This document shows positions 1 to 8,441 of a stretch of 51,015 nt of DNA, piece after piece. Both the position numbers and the translations under genes were made by a program. Source of the stretch: VBAS01 sp035318985 (GTDB lineage: Bacteria > Bacteroidota > Bacteroidia > Chitinophagales > Chitinophagaceae); contig DATHDP010000040.1 of the NCBI GenBank assembly GCA_035318985.1, forward strand, positions 1 through 51,015. Direction: 5' to 3'. Numbering within the stretch: the stretch's first letter is position 1; each line of letters opens with the position of its first letter. The notes beneath the pieces were generated by a model. It made no database searches, had not been told where the DNA came from, and saw nothing but the letters and a program-made list of their open reading frames with translations.

Positions 1-75
1 ACAGGTTATAGCTACGACAATAAAAAAAGCATCGAGGTTATTGATGGCTTCTTTCGTATTTCCTTGAAAAAATAA
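1..75 (+). CDS. C-terminal end of an unidentified protein (partial)
   Basis: Frame 1 is open from the window edge to a TAA at 73-75 and encodes 24 residues ending in RISLKK. The next gene starts 14 bases later on the same strand, so the two may be cotranscribed. The fragment is too short to assign. It could also be a chance open frame, but the close spacing and the lack of another gene end here favour a real 3' end. Confidence 0.45.
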   Translation, partial: TGYSYDNKKSIEVIDGFFRISLKK

Positions 76-89
76 TTATATAAAAAATT

Positions 90-2030
90 ATGAGAATATT
101 CCTTCTTCTGCTGTTCATTTTCTCAATAACAAATAAATGCAATAGCCAGATCTTAAAAAAAGTTGGTGATAAAGTAAAAAGAGATGCTGAATGGCGGGCC
201 CGTTACAAAGCCGATCAACAGGTGAATAAAGGAATTGATAGCCTGATCGCAGCACCAAAGAAAGCAAGCGATAAGAAAAAAGCAGAAAAAAGTGAACGTA
301 AAACTGCAACTGTTGAAAGCACTGACAATAAAAATGAAGCTGTAAAAAATAATATTTCTGCAGATGTACAGGATGAGAATGATATGACGCCGAAGGATGG
401 CTTTTTAACGCTTACACTATCCAATGAAGAAATATTTACTGGTGGCTCTATTTTAATAAGTGGAGAAAGTGTAAAATATAAAAATTTTAACCAGGTCGAG
501 ATAAAAGTAAAAGGACCATCCGGAGTTCCGGTGGTAAAAAGCATACCATTAATGGCTAATGGTAAATTCAATGCCGAATGGATCTCTTCAAACGTAACAG
601 GAGATTTTACGGTAACGGTAACAACTGGTGATAAAAAGGCAGTACAGACAGCAAAATTCACTGTGAGTGAAATGGAACTGATATTTGATGATGAGTGGCC
701 AGAGAGTAATATTAAAGCAACAAAAGATGCTTATAATAAATTAGACGACGCAGTGGATAAAGCAGAGACCGGCCTGGGTTCAAAAGATAAAGCTGAACTA
801 GATAAAAAACTAGCGGAGGTAAAAGAAAAAGTAGACGCATCATTAAAACTATTTAAAGATCTAAACAGTGCTGCTAAAGAAATAACGAGGTTGTGCAAAA
901 CAGGAAAAAAATTGTCTCCAAATCTTGCCGGCAATTTATCAGCCCTTAATAATAATCTTACTGAACATGCAAGCCAGATGAAGTCCATTGGAAAACTGGC
1001 CGACCACCAGCCCCAGGATAATACAGTTTGCGAGCATTTAGTAATGGTAAGTGAAGCCTGTGCCGCTTTTTCTGCTTTTACAAATTTTTGGTCAAAATCT
1101 GTAACAACGATTTTATTAAATATTACTTTAGATAAAGGTGTACCTAAGGCAGCAGAAATCATAAATAGCAAAACAGTTGATCTGTCTTCTCCAAACGATT
1201 TCCTGATGAAAGAACCTGCAAAGATCTTTGCAACTGCAGCTGCCGATGCTGAATCACTAACTTCTAAACTGGGTACTGCAGGATTTGCTGGTGATATAAC
1301 GCAATTCGCATCAGATTTTTTATTGAAAAAATATTGTGGAGTTTATAAGGGCGAAATGACACATGATTATACCGTTGAATTTAGAAATAAGGATGGAGTA
1401 ACCTGGTGGAAATACGGAGTGGTAATGAAGGGAGCACTTTCACTTCGTTATCCAAAAGAAGGAAGCAAGGGTAAAATAATAAAAATGAAAGGGAATTTGG
1501 AAGGCAATGCAACCAAATTTACTTTTTATCAAAATGTAGAAGCTGATGACGGATTTCTTGAAGGAAGCAAAGGAAAAATTGAAGTAGTTGAATTAAAAGT
1601 ATTAAAACCACCTGCTATTCCCTTTGTAAGTAGTCTGAATGATCCCGCGGGTTTTGGCGCTGTTGCAAGAACATTAGCAACGCCAGCCTGTTTTAATATT
1701 ATCATTGATGCAGAGTATGACGTAGATGCGGATAAGATAAAAATATTCGTGGAAAAATCACTGATAGATTTTAGCCCGGCAGTTAATAACCAGCTTATTT
1801 TCCTTTTAATTGGGGCCGATCTCCTTCCTTATTTTAAAAAAATGACGTTTCCAATTCATAAAGTCTACAATACATTAGGCTCAGTAGTAAGAGATCATAA
1901 TGAATTTACAGTGGAAAAAAATCCTAAAGGTAATCTCAGTTTTTCCGGCAAGGCGAATAAACATCTTGGCGATAAAACTGAGAAGATTGAACACGATCTT
2001 AACTTTTCTATTTCTGCAAAGAAAGAATAA
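90..2030 (+). CDS. Secreted protein of unknown function with an Ig-like segment
   Basis: A 646-residue protein I do not recognise. Residues 1-20 form a signal peptide (hydrophobic LLLLFIF core, cleavage after CNSQ). Residues 20-100 are Lys/Glu-rich and probably disordered. Residues ~105-195 look like a beta-sandwich or Ig-like module (GGSILISGES, then GDFTVTV). Residues ~205-270 are helical and highly charged, probably coiled coil. The C-terminal half (from ~420) has alternating beta pattern beginning GVYKGEMTHDY. It is probably periplasmic or surface located. No catalytic motif is visible. It follows a partial gene by 14 bases and precedes, by 223 bases, a two-component regulator with its own reading direction, which gives little functional hint. 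Confidence 0.8.
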   Translation: MRIFLLLLFIFSITNKCNSQILKKVGDKVKRDAEWRARYKADQQVNKGIDSLIAAPKKASDKKKAEKSERKTATVESTDNKNEAVKNNISADVQDENDMTPKDGFLTLTLSNEEIFTGGSILISGESVKYKNFNQVEIKVKGPSGVPVVKSIPLMANGKFNAEWISSNVTGDFTVTVTTGDKKAVQTAKFTVSEMELIFDDEWPESNIKATKDAYNKLDDAVDKAETGLGSKDKAELDKKLAEVKEKVDASLKLFKDLNSAAKEITRLCKTGKKLSPNLAGNLSALNNNLTEHASQMKSIGKLADHQPQDNTVCEHLVMVSEACAAFSAFTNFWSKSVTTILLNITLDKGVPKAAEIINSKTVDLSSPNDFLMKEPAKIFATAAADAESLTSKLGTAGFAGDITQFASDFLLKKYCGVYKGEMTHDYTVEFRNKDGVTWWKYGVVMKGALSLRYPKEGSKGKIIKMKGNLEGNATKFTFYQNVEADDGFLEGSKGKIEVVELKVLKPPAIPFVSSLNDPAGFGAVARTLATPACFNIIIDAEYDVDADKIKIFVEKSLIDFSPAVNNQLIFLLIGADLLPYFKKMTFPIHKVYNTLGSVVRDHNEFTVEKNPKGNLSFSGKANKHLGDKTEKIEHDLNFSISAKKE

Positions 2031-2068
2031 GCCCGCAAATATCAGTTCTTTTCAAAGCAACATATTTC

Positions 2069-2152
2069 ATGATCATAACTAAAGTTTATCGCAAACTGGG
2101 ACAATGGACGAATGCAAAAAACCGTGAAGGTTATGAAATTGTAGAACAGTAA
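2069..2152 (+). pseudogene. 27-codon open frame, possible gene remnant
   Basis: An ATG at 2069 opens a 27-codon frame ending KNREGYEIVEQ and a TAA at 2150-2152. Its composition looks protein-like, but it has no clear ribosome binding site and lies in the 223-base gap between two genes. It may be the decayed tail of a duplicated gene or chance. Apart from this I see nothing definite in 2031-2253. Confidence 0.15.
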
Positions 2153-2253
2153 ATATTTGCTTACAACCAAATTTTGAAACCCGAAATGTCGCAAATGTTC
2201 GCTAATCCCGGTTTACAAGATTAATTCTGTATTTTTCAATAACTATTACCCGC

Positions 2254-5082
2254 ATGAAGAGATCTTATTTTATACTGATTTTTATTTTTTTACAATTAGT
2301 TGTAACTGCACAACCAAACAGAGCACAGTATCCTTTGGATTCTTTTTATGTGGTTGATTCAAAAATCCAGATACATGATCTGCGTCCGGCTACTTTTGCG
2401 CTTGTTGATGAAACGAACAAATTGACCTTGCAGGAGATCACATCAGGAAAATTCAATGATAAATTTCAACCAATAAGTTCTTTTAATAAATTTAAAACCT
2501 ATACAAGTTACTGGCTTCGTCTTTCACTTGAAACGCATGGCAGTATAAAAAACTGGTGGTTGTTGCTGCGTGACAGCACTAAAAATTATTACACTTCAAA
2601 CACTGGTGCGGTAAGATATAATTTTGTAGAGGTATATTTTTTTAACGAAAACAAGCAACTCACATCTACGGAAAGCACAGGTATATTTGTCCCTCGTTCA
2701 CAGAAACAGCTAAAGAAACCCGCCGGTATCAGCCGGGTTTTATTTTCCGGCACCCCAGGTGAAAAGCAGATCGTTTATATAAAGATCTATAATAAATCAG
2801 GTGAAACCGATCCAGCCTATTTAGAAATTCATGATCCCTCGGTGGTCTTACCTGTGGGAACAGGTGATGGACTCTTAACTGTACAGGCGGGCATTATTTT
2901 TCTTTTCTCCATATTTTCGTTTTGTCTTTTCTTTTTTATAAAAGATAAAGCGTATTTATATTTCGGGATCTATTCTTTTCTACTCACACAGATCTGTCTT
3001 GCTGTTCACTCCCGCCTTCCTTTTATAGACTGGTATATACCTGAACACCCGGAATGGTATATCTATTTTGACCCAATATTTGTTTCGGGAATATTCATAT
3101 TCTTTCTGTTGTTCGGACGTTCCTTCATCAATTTACCTGCTCTATCCAAACAAACAGATCGATTCTTGAAATTTTTTATAGCTACATGGTGCATTATCTC
3201 CGTTATACAAATAATAAGATTTGGAATGGGCAAGTCTATTGATTTTTTCAATATATCTATCTTGCTTTTTACAAGCATAACTTTCTTATTTGTTATCCGA
3301 TTTGCTTTTTTTAAAACCATTTTTGCCCGTTTATTTACGGTCGGCGGCTTTTGGCTATTATGCTTTTCCATATTAGGGCTGCTTGACAATGAATTCAGGT
3401 TTCTACCATTTGATCCATTTTCAGTTGGTCAATTAGGTCAAATTTTAATATTCGCAGTAGCGCTGGCTTATAAAATAAAATTAAATGAGCAGGTAAAAGC
3501 AGAGGCAGATAACATAAAAGATATTGACAATATAAAATCAAGATTCTTTGCCAATATCTCTCATGAATTTCGAACACCACTTACACTTATCCAGGGTCCT
3601 TTACAAAAAATTGAAGAACAAGCAATCAATAGTTCAAAAAACGGCTATGCTGAAGTTTCTCTCCGGCAAATTAAAACGATGAGAAGATATACAGATCGCC
3701 TGCTTGAACTGGTAAATCAATTACTTGACCTGTCAAAACTCGATTCAGGTAAAATGAAGATGCAGGTGATCAAAGGTGATGTTATACAGATCGTAAGAAT
3801 ATTGGCTAATTCGTTTGAATCAATGGCAGAAAGAAAACAAATACATTATTATTCTCATCTTCCTGAACAAACTTCTATCGCCTTTTTTGATAAAGATAAA
3901 TTGGAGAAGATCGTTACCAATCTATTAGCGAATGCTTTTAAATACACACCAGAAAAAGGAAGTGTATCACTAGATGTTGAATGTGATGAAAACAGGATAC
4001 GTCTTGAAATAGCTGATAGCGGGCCAGGCATTTCCAAGAAAGATCTTATTAAGATCTTTGATCGCTTTTACCAGGTTGAGGGAACTGAAGATAAAGGCAC
4101 AGGTATCGGCCTTGCACTGGTAAAAGAATTGGTTGATCTCTATGGCGGGCAGATAAGCGTAAGCAGTGAACCAGGCAAAGGCACCCGCTTCAAGGTGAGT
4201 TTGCCTGTTGGTAAAAATGCTTTTAAAGAAAATGAAATTGTTTACGGCGAATGGCGTGACAATGGAATACATATTAATAATAACCACGATGAATATGGTG
4301 AAAAGGATCTTGAATTGCCATCTGTACCAAACAGTCAATTACCGCTTGTGTTGATAGTTGAAGACAATTACGATCTGCGTCATTTTATTCATGAAAGTAT
4401 TGAAAAAAATTACCAGGTGATCGAATCAGCAAATGGTAAAGATGGCTACGAAAAAGCTATTGCAGAAATTCCTGATCTGATCATTAGTGATGTAATGATG
4501 CCTGTAATGGATGGTTTTAAAATGACAGAAAAATTGAAGAACAATGAACGCACCAGTCATGTCCCGGTGATATTATTAACTGCTAAAGCCGGGCAGCAAC
4601 ATAAAGTGGAAGGTCTTGAAACTGGTGCAGACGATTATCTCACCAAACCTTTTGATGAAAAAGAATTGCTGATAAGAATCCAGAATCTTATTCAGCAAAG
4701 AAAATTATTGCGCAAAAAATTTGCAGGTGAAATAATACTGAAACCTTCTGAAATAGCTGTGAATAGTGCTGACGAAAATTTTCTTACTAATGTTATGCAG
4801 ACTATTGAAAAAAATATGGGTGAAGAAGATTTTGGAGTAGAGGAATTGGCCCGTGCAGTGACAATGAGTCGAAGCCAATTGCATCGCAAATTAATTGCAC
4901 TAACTAACCAGGCGCCTAGCGAAGTTCTTCGCAATACAAGACTATTACGTGCAAAAGAACTGTTGGAGAAAAAATCAGCTACTCCATCTGAAGTGGCTTT
5001 TAAAGTGGGGTTCAATAGTCATACCTACTTCTCGAAATGCTTTAAAGAAGAGTTTGGAATAAGCCCCGGTGATGTTAGGTGA
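2254..5082 (+). CDS. Hybrid two-component system protein: 7TMR-DISM sensor, histidine kinase, receiver, AraC output
   Basis: A 942-residue single-chain signalling protein in the inner membrane. A signal peptide (1-19, ending VTAQ) is followed by a periplasmic 7TMR-DISM extracellular domain (~30-195), a block of about seven membrane helices (~205-400), and a short linker helix. Then come a HisKA domain (phospho-acceptor His437 in the NISHEFRTPL H-box), an HATPase_c domain (N-box near 550, DSGPGI near 589, GTGIGLAL near 616), a receiver domain (phospho-acceptor Asp746 in SDVMMPVMDG, conserved Lys in YLTKPFD) and an AraC-type helix-turn-helix at ~850-942. The layout resembles SusCD-linked hybrid regulators, but the sensor is DISM rather than a beta-propeller, so a small carbohydrate-like or other periplasmic ligand is possible (inference). 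No obvious target gene is adjacent. The minus-strand neighbours begin with a tRNA. Confidence 0.93.
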   Translation: MKRSYFILIFIFLQLVVTAQPNRAQYPLDSFYVVDSKIQIHDLRPATFALVDETNKLTLQEITSGKFNDKFQPISSFNKFKTYTSYWLRLSLETHGSIKNWWLLLRDSTKNYYTSNTGAVRYNFVEVYFFNENKQLTSTESTGIFVPRSQKQLKKPAGISRVLFSGTPGEKQIVYIKIYNKSGETDPAYLEIHDPSVVLPVGTGDGLLTVQAGIIFLFSIFSFCLFFFIKDKAYLYFGIYSFLLTQICLAVHSRLPFIDWYIPEHPEWYIYFDPIFVSGIFIFFLLFGRSFINLPALSKQTDRFLKFFIATWCIISVIQIIRFGMGKSIDFFNISILLFTSITFLFVIRFAFFKTIFARLFTVGGFWLLCFSILGLLDNEFRFLPFDPFSVGQLGQILIFAVALAYKIKLNEQVKAEADNIKDIDNIKSRFFANISHEFRTPLTLIQGPLQKIEEQAINSSKNGYAEVSLRQIKTMRRYTDRLLELVNQLLDLSKLDSGKMKMQVIKGDVIQIVRILANSFESMAERKQIHYYSHLPEQTSIAFFDKDKLEKIVTNLLANAFKYTPEKGSVSLDVECDENRIRLEIADSGPGISKKDLIKIFDRFYQVEGTEDKGTGIGLALVKELVDLYGGQISVSSEPGKGTRFKVSLPVGKNAFKENEIVYGEWRDNGIHINNNHDEYGEKDLELPSVPNSQLPLVLIVEDNYDLRHFIHESIEKNYQVIESANGKDGYEKAIAEIPDLIISDVMMPVMDGFKMTEKLKNNERTSHVPVILLTAKAGQQHKVEGLETGADDYLTKPFDEKELLIRIQNLIQQRKLLRKKFAGEIILKPSEIAVNSADENFLTNVMQTIEKNMGEEDFGVEELARAVTMSRSQLHRKLIALTNQAPSEVLRNTRLLRAKELLEKKSATPSEVAFKVGFNSHTYFSKCFKEEFGISPGDVR

Positions 5083-5151
5083 TCAATATTAAATGATTTA
5101 AATCGGCAGCATTTTTAAGTGTTAACAGTACAACTATTATAACCACCAGGA

Positions 5152-5197
5152 TTATAAAAGAAAAAGCTCAAATCCTTGATTATAAAGGATTGAGCTT
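5152..5197 (-). terminator. Rho-independent terminator of tRNA-Met
   Basis: Arms 5164-5177 and 5185-5197 pair nearly perfectly (AAGCTCAAATCCTT against AAGGATTGAGCTT, one bulged A) around a short loop. Read on the minus strand, the hairpin starts three bases past the tRNA 3' end and is followed by a T-rich run (TTTTTCTTTTA). It may also slow transcription from the hybrid regulator on the plus strand. Confidence 0.75.
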
Positions 5198-5199
5198 AG

Positions 5200-5273
5200 T
5201 ACCGGGGAGCAGACTTGAACTGCCGACCTCTGGGTTATGAATCCAGTGCTCTAACCAGCTGAGCTACCCCGGC
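5200..5273 (-). tRNA. tRNA-Met (anticodon CAU)
   Basis: The minus strand folds as a complete cloverleaf: acceptor GCCGGGG with CCCCGGU (terminal G-U pair), D-arm GCUC/GAGC, anticodon loop UUCAUAA with CAU at 34-36, and T-arm containing GUUCAAGUC. The 3' CCA is not encoded. The closing pair of the anticodon stem is an A-C mismatch. Elongator Met is most likely. CAU tRNAs can also be initiator or lysidine-modified Ile tRNAs; the G1-U72 pair argues against a typical initiator, which usually has an unpaired C1-A72. Confidence 0.9.
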
Positions 5274-5293
5274 ATTTTTCTTTGAACGGGCAG

Positions 5294-5301
5294 CAAAAAT
5301 A
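5294..5301 (-). promoter_or_regulatory. TATTTTTG promoter box for tRNA-Met
   Basis: On the minus strand TATTTTTG matches the Bacteroidota -7 consensus TAnnTTTG. It lies 20 bases upstream of the tRNA 5' end, a suitable distance for a short leader. A TTTG at 5327-5330 could serve as the -33 box, although its spacing (25) is long. Confidence 0.5.
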
Positions 5302-5352
5302 TAGAAATATGGGCGAAGGTTGAAATCAAATTTAGAGGTCAAAAGAGTGCAA

Positions 5353-6708
5353 TTATTTTTTTTCAAAATCAAAATTTATTGCTTCTTTTTCTCGCTTGTA
5401 TTTTGAAAAAATAGAAAATACAACTAATCCTGCTATCGCAATTAAAGTTCCCCATATTGCAAACCAGCCTGTAGATACAAATAGAAATAGCCAAATACCT
5501 ATTGAAATAATAACCGGTATTGGGAACAGGAACATTTTAAACGGCAGATCCTTTTGGCCAAACTTGTTTCTTAATAACACTATCCCAATTCCCTGCGCTA
5601 TAAATTGAATAAGTATTCTCATTGCAAGAATAGAAGAAATCACCTGGCTCAGCTTCATAAACAAGCTGAAAATAAAGCCAAGGGCACAAAGAAAAATCAG
5701 TGAGACATAAGGAAAGTTTTTTGTCGGGTGAAGCTTTGAAAATATTTTAAAGAAATTTCCATCCACCGCTGCTGCATAAGGCACTCTTGAATAACCAAGC
5801 ACAACAGCAAACAAAGAGGAGAATGCAATACAAAGGATTAAAACAGTAACAACCACTCCTGCCTTGTATCCATAAATACTTTCCATAAAGGCACTCACTA
5901 AGTATTTATCACCTTCCAATACAGATTGCCAGCGTATCACTCCCATCACACTTATATTCATCAATAAGTACAAGATCGCAATGCCTACGATAGAAATAAA
6001 AATGCTTCGTGGAATATTTATTTCCGGATTTTTAATCTCCCCGCCCAAATGGCAAACATTGTAATAACCAAGATAACTATAAACAGTTTTTACAGAGCCA
6101 TGTCCCACTGCTGCCCAAAAAGCATATGTAAAAAAAGATGTTTCCCCTGACGGAATTAGCTGTACAGGATGTTGCTGATTCATCAATCCACTGATGATGA
6201 TCCAAAGAATTGTAAGCACAACGATCGACCCCATTACAACAGATATCTTTCCAATCGTTTCTATTTTGCGATAGAGTAAAAGAAAAACAAGGATCACCAA
6301 ACTTCCGGAAATTATTTTTTCCTGTATCGGCGTCAATTGAATTATGTAGGTAAGATATTGTGAAAAGCCAATTGCCCCTGATGCAACAACCAATGGAGCC
6401 TGTATAGAAGTTTGCCAGACAAATAAAAAGCTCATCATCTTTCCATACTTTTCTCCATAAGCGATCCGGTGAAAATTATATGTGCCCCCTGCTAAGGGAT
6501 ACTTTGCACCAAGTTCGCTCCATATCATAGCATCAACAAAAGCGGTAATGGCGCCAAAGACCCATGCCCATAAAAACAAACCATTATTAAACTGGCTAAC
6601 AACAAAAGGCATTACCACAAACGGTCCTATACCAACCATATCTATCATGTTGATAGAAGTAGCCTGCAGTAAATTTATTTTACGGTTAGTGAGTGGTGTG
6701 GACATCAA
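5353..6708 (-). CDS. APC-family amino acid permease
   Basis: A 451-residue inner-membrane transporter with about twelve hydrophobic segments. The N-terminal MIDMVGIGPFVVMP carries the glycine-rich TM1 break of the APC (amino acid-polyamine-organocation) superfamily, and the GGTYNFHRIAYGE loop follows TM2. It probably imports an amino acid or related amine by cation symport or exchange; the substrate cannot be read from sequence. Two Met codons open the frame (6708 and 6705), and either could be the start. Its 3' end is 80 bases from the tRNA-Met gene and it lies 85 bases downstream of the class V aminotransferase-like gene on the same strand, so the two may be cotranscribed. Confidence 0.88.
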   Translation of the reverse strand: MMSTPLTNRKINLLQATSINMIDMVGIGPFVVMPFVVSQFNNGLFLWAWVFGAITAFVDAMIWSELGAKYPLAGGTYNFHRIAYGEKYGKMMSFLFVWQTSIQAPLVVASGAIGFSQYLTYIIQLTPIQEKIISGSLVILVFLLLYRKIETIGKISVVMGSIVVLTILWIIISGLMNQQHPVQLIPSGETSFFTYAFWAAVGHGSVKTVYSYLGYYNVCHLGGEIKNPEINIPRSIFISIVGIAILYLLMNISVMGVIRWQSVLEGDKYLVSAFMESIYGYKAGVVVTVLILCIAFSSLFAVVLGYSRVPYAAAVDGNFFKIFSKLHPTKNFPYVSLIFLCALGFIFSLFMKLSQVISSILAMRILIQFIAQGIGIVLLRNKFGQKDLPFKMFLFPIPVIISIGIWLFLFVSTGWFAIWGTLIAIAGLVVFSIFSKYKREKEAINFDFEKK

Positions 6709-6793
6709 AACAATTCAATGTGTAATTTAAATTGCTTTCATTACAATCCAGAAAGTAGTTATTGCTCTTCCTTTCGAAATCAGAAAATAATAA

Positions 6794-8092
6794 TCAAACC
6801 TGTTTCACAAATGCATTTATCCCTTCTACCAACACATCTAAATTCTTTGTTGTTGTATAAACATTTGGAGTGACACGAACACTGTGGATGTTTTCCCAGT
6901 TAATGCCAACTGTATGTACTTTATATTTATCAAGCAAAAAGCTATCAAGTTCTTCAGGTTTTTTTCCTTCAATTGAAACATTGCCAATAGCACAACCCCA
7001 TTTCGGAGAAAGGGAAGTATGTAGTTTTACTTTAGGAACATTTTTTACTTTATCAAACCAATAATTTTTTAAATAATGCAGCCGCTTTTCCTTTCTTTCA
7101 TTTCCGATCATTTCATGAAAATCCAATGCCTTGTTAATAGCTTGTTCAATAAACATTGGTCTTGTACCTAAGGCTTCAAATTTCCTTATATCATCTTTCA
7201 ATGGTTCTCCCATTGCAAACAATGGATATAAATTCTTGATCTTGCTTTTTCTTACATACATCATACCGCTGCCGATTGGTGCATACAACCATTTATGAAG
7301 GCTACTTGCAAAATAATCGCAATCGAGATCGGATATTTTAAAATCAAAATGAAAAAGACTATGTGCTCCATCAACTATCACTTCGATCCCTCTTTTGTGA
7401 GCTTCTGCGGCGATCTTTTTTACAGGTAATATTTGCCCATTCCAATTTATAATATGTGTAATATGTACCACTTTTGTTTTTGCAGTAAATGCATTCACAT
7501 ACTGGTTCACTAAATAATTTTCATCTTCACTTGGCAGTTCAAGATTTATCCAAACCATTTTTATCCCGTCCCGCATTTCCCGTTGCTTGTAAGCATTTAC
7601 CATGTTGGGATAATCTTGTTTGGTTGCAACGATTTCATCGCCGGCTTTTAATTGCATTCCAAATATGATCGTTTCCAAACCTTCGGATGAATTTCGATTG
7701 ATGGCAACTTCTTCAACATCACAACCGGCCATCTTCGCCATATTTTTTCTCAATGGTTCACGTCCCTGGTCGAGTATGCGCCACATATAATAACTCGGCG
7801 CTTCATTGCAGTAATCATAATATCTTTTCATCGCGTCCGATACAACTTTGGGAGCAGGACTAACACCGCCATTATTCAGGTTGATCAAATAAGGTGATAC
7901 CGTGAAAGATTCTTGTATATAATACCAGAAATCTTCTTCTGATGCAAGGTCAGTCGCAGAAACTCCTTCTGCATCTTTTAATGCAGCATCAAGATTTCTT
8001 GCCCACATTGGTTTTGTTATAGAAGAAAGAACAGCGGTTGCGGAGAATGTGCCGACTTTTTTCAGAAAACCACGGCGATTAGCTTCAGACAT
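6794..8092 (-). CDS. Tat-exported class V aminotransferase-like PLP enzyme
   Basis: A 432-residue fold-type I PLP enzyme of the class V aminotransferase / isopenicillin-N-epimerase-like group. The N-terminus has a twin-arginine signal (NRRGFLKKVGTFSATAVL), so it is predicted to fold with its cofactor in the cytoplasm and be exported. The PLP features are a conserved Asp-His region VDGAHSLFHF and the Schiff-base lysine Lys267 in SSLHKWLYAP, followed by GSGMMYV. NRNSSEGLETI forms the phosphate-binding region. The substrate is unknown: such proteins act on amino acids or cysteine-like compounds and several are periplasmic. The gene is divergent from the small gene at 8125 (32-base gap) and upstream of an amino acid permease, which may suggest handling of an external amino acid (inference). 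Confidence 0.88.
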   Translation of the reverse strand: MSEANRRGFLKKVGTFSATAVLSSITKPMWARNLDAALKDAEGVSATDLASEEDFWYYIQESFTVSPYLINLNNGGVSPAPKVVSDAMKRYYDYCNEAPSYYMWRILDQGREPLRKNMAKMAGCDVEEVAINRNSSEGLETIIFGMQLKAGDEIVATKQDYPNMVNAYKQREMRDGIKMVWINLELPSEDENYLVNQYVNAFTAKTKVVHITHIINWNGQILPVKKIAAEAHKRGIEVIVDGAHSLFHFDFKISDLDCDYFASSLHKWLYAPIGSGMMYVRKSKIKNLYPLFAMGEPLKDDIRKFEALGTRPMFIEQAINKALDFHEMIGNERKEKRLHYLKNYWFDKVKNVPKVKLHTSLSPKWGCAIGNVSIEGKKPEELDSFLLDKYKVHTVGINWENIHSVRVTPNVYTTTKNLDVLVEGINAFVKQV

Positions 8093-8124
8093 AATAAAGG
8101 TTTACATAAATTTAGAATAAAAAG

Positions 8125-8388
8125 ATGGAAAAGCTGTTTTCGAGAGAAGAAGTTGAACCCCTCCTACAAAAAGCAATGTTTGAAGGCCAGCTCAAATCTA
8201 TTGTTTATTTCATTGAATATCTACAAAGCTTAATTGAACCAGATCTTATTCAGCTTAAATATCTACAGGAAAGCGGTATGACGTTAGGCGAAGATTTTAT
8301 GCGCCTATATACAAAAACCTCTGTCATATTAGATATAAAAAAATCCCTGGAAAAATTATTAATCGATCTGAAAGTAAACAATACTTGA
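8125..8388 (+). CDS. Small helical protein of unknown function
   Basis: An 87-residue acidic protein, predicted all-helical with Leu/Ile at heptad-like spacing (VYFIEYLQSLIE, ILDIKKSLEKLLIDL). There is no signal peptide and no recognised motif. It is divergent from the aminotransferase-like gene and 53 bases upstream of cyanophycin synthetase on the same strand, so cotranscription with cphA is possible. I do not recognise a family. Confidence 0.6.
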   Translation: MEKLFSREEVEPLLQKAMFEGQLKSIVYFIEYLQSLIEPDLIQLKYLQESGMTLGEDFMRLYTKTSVILDIKKSLEKLLIDLKVNNT

Positions 8389-8441
8389 AGTGTTGGTGAC
8401 ATAACTAAAAAAACCTAAATTGAACGTCCAACATTTTACTT

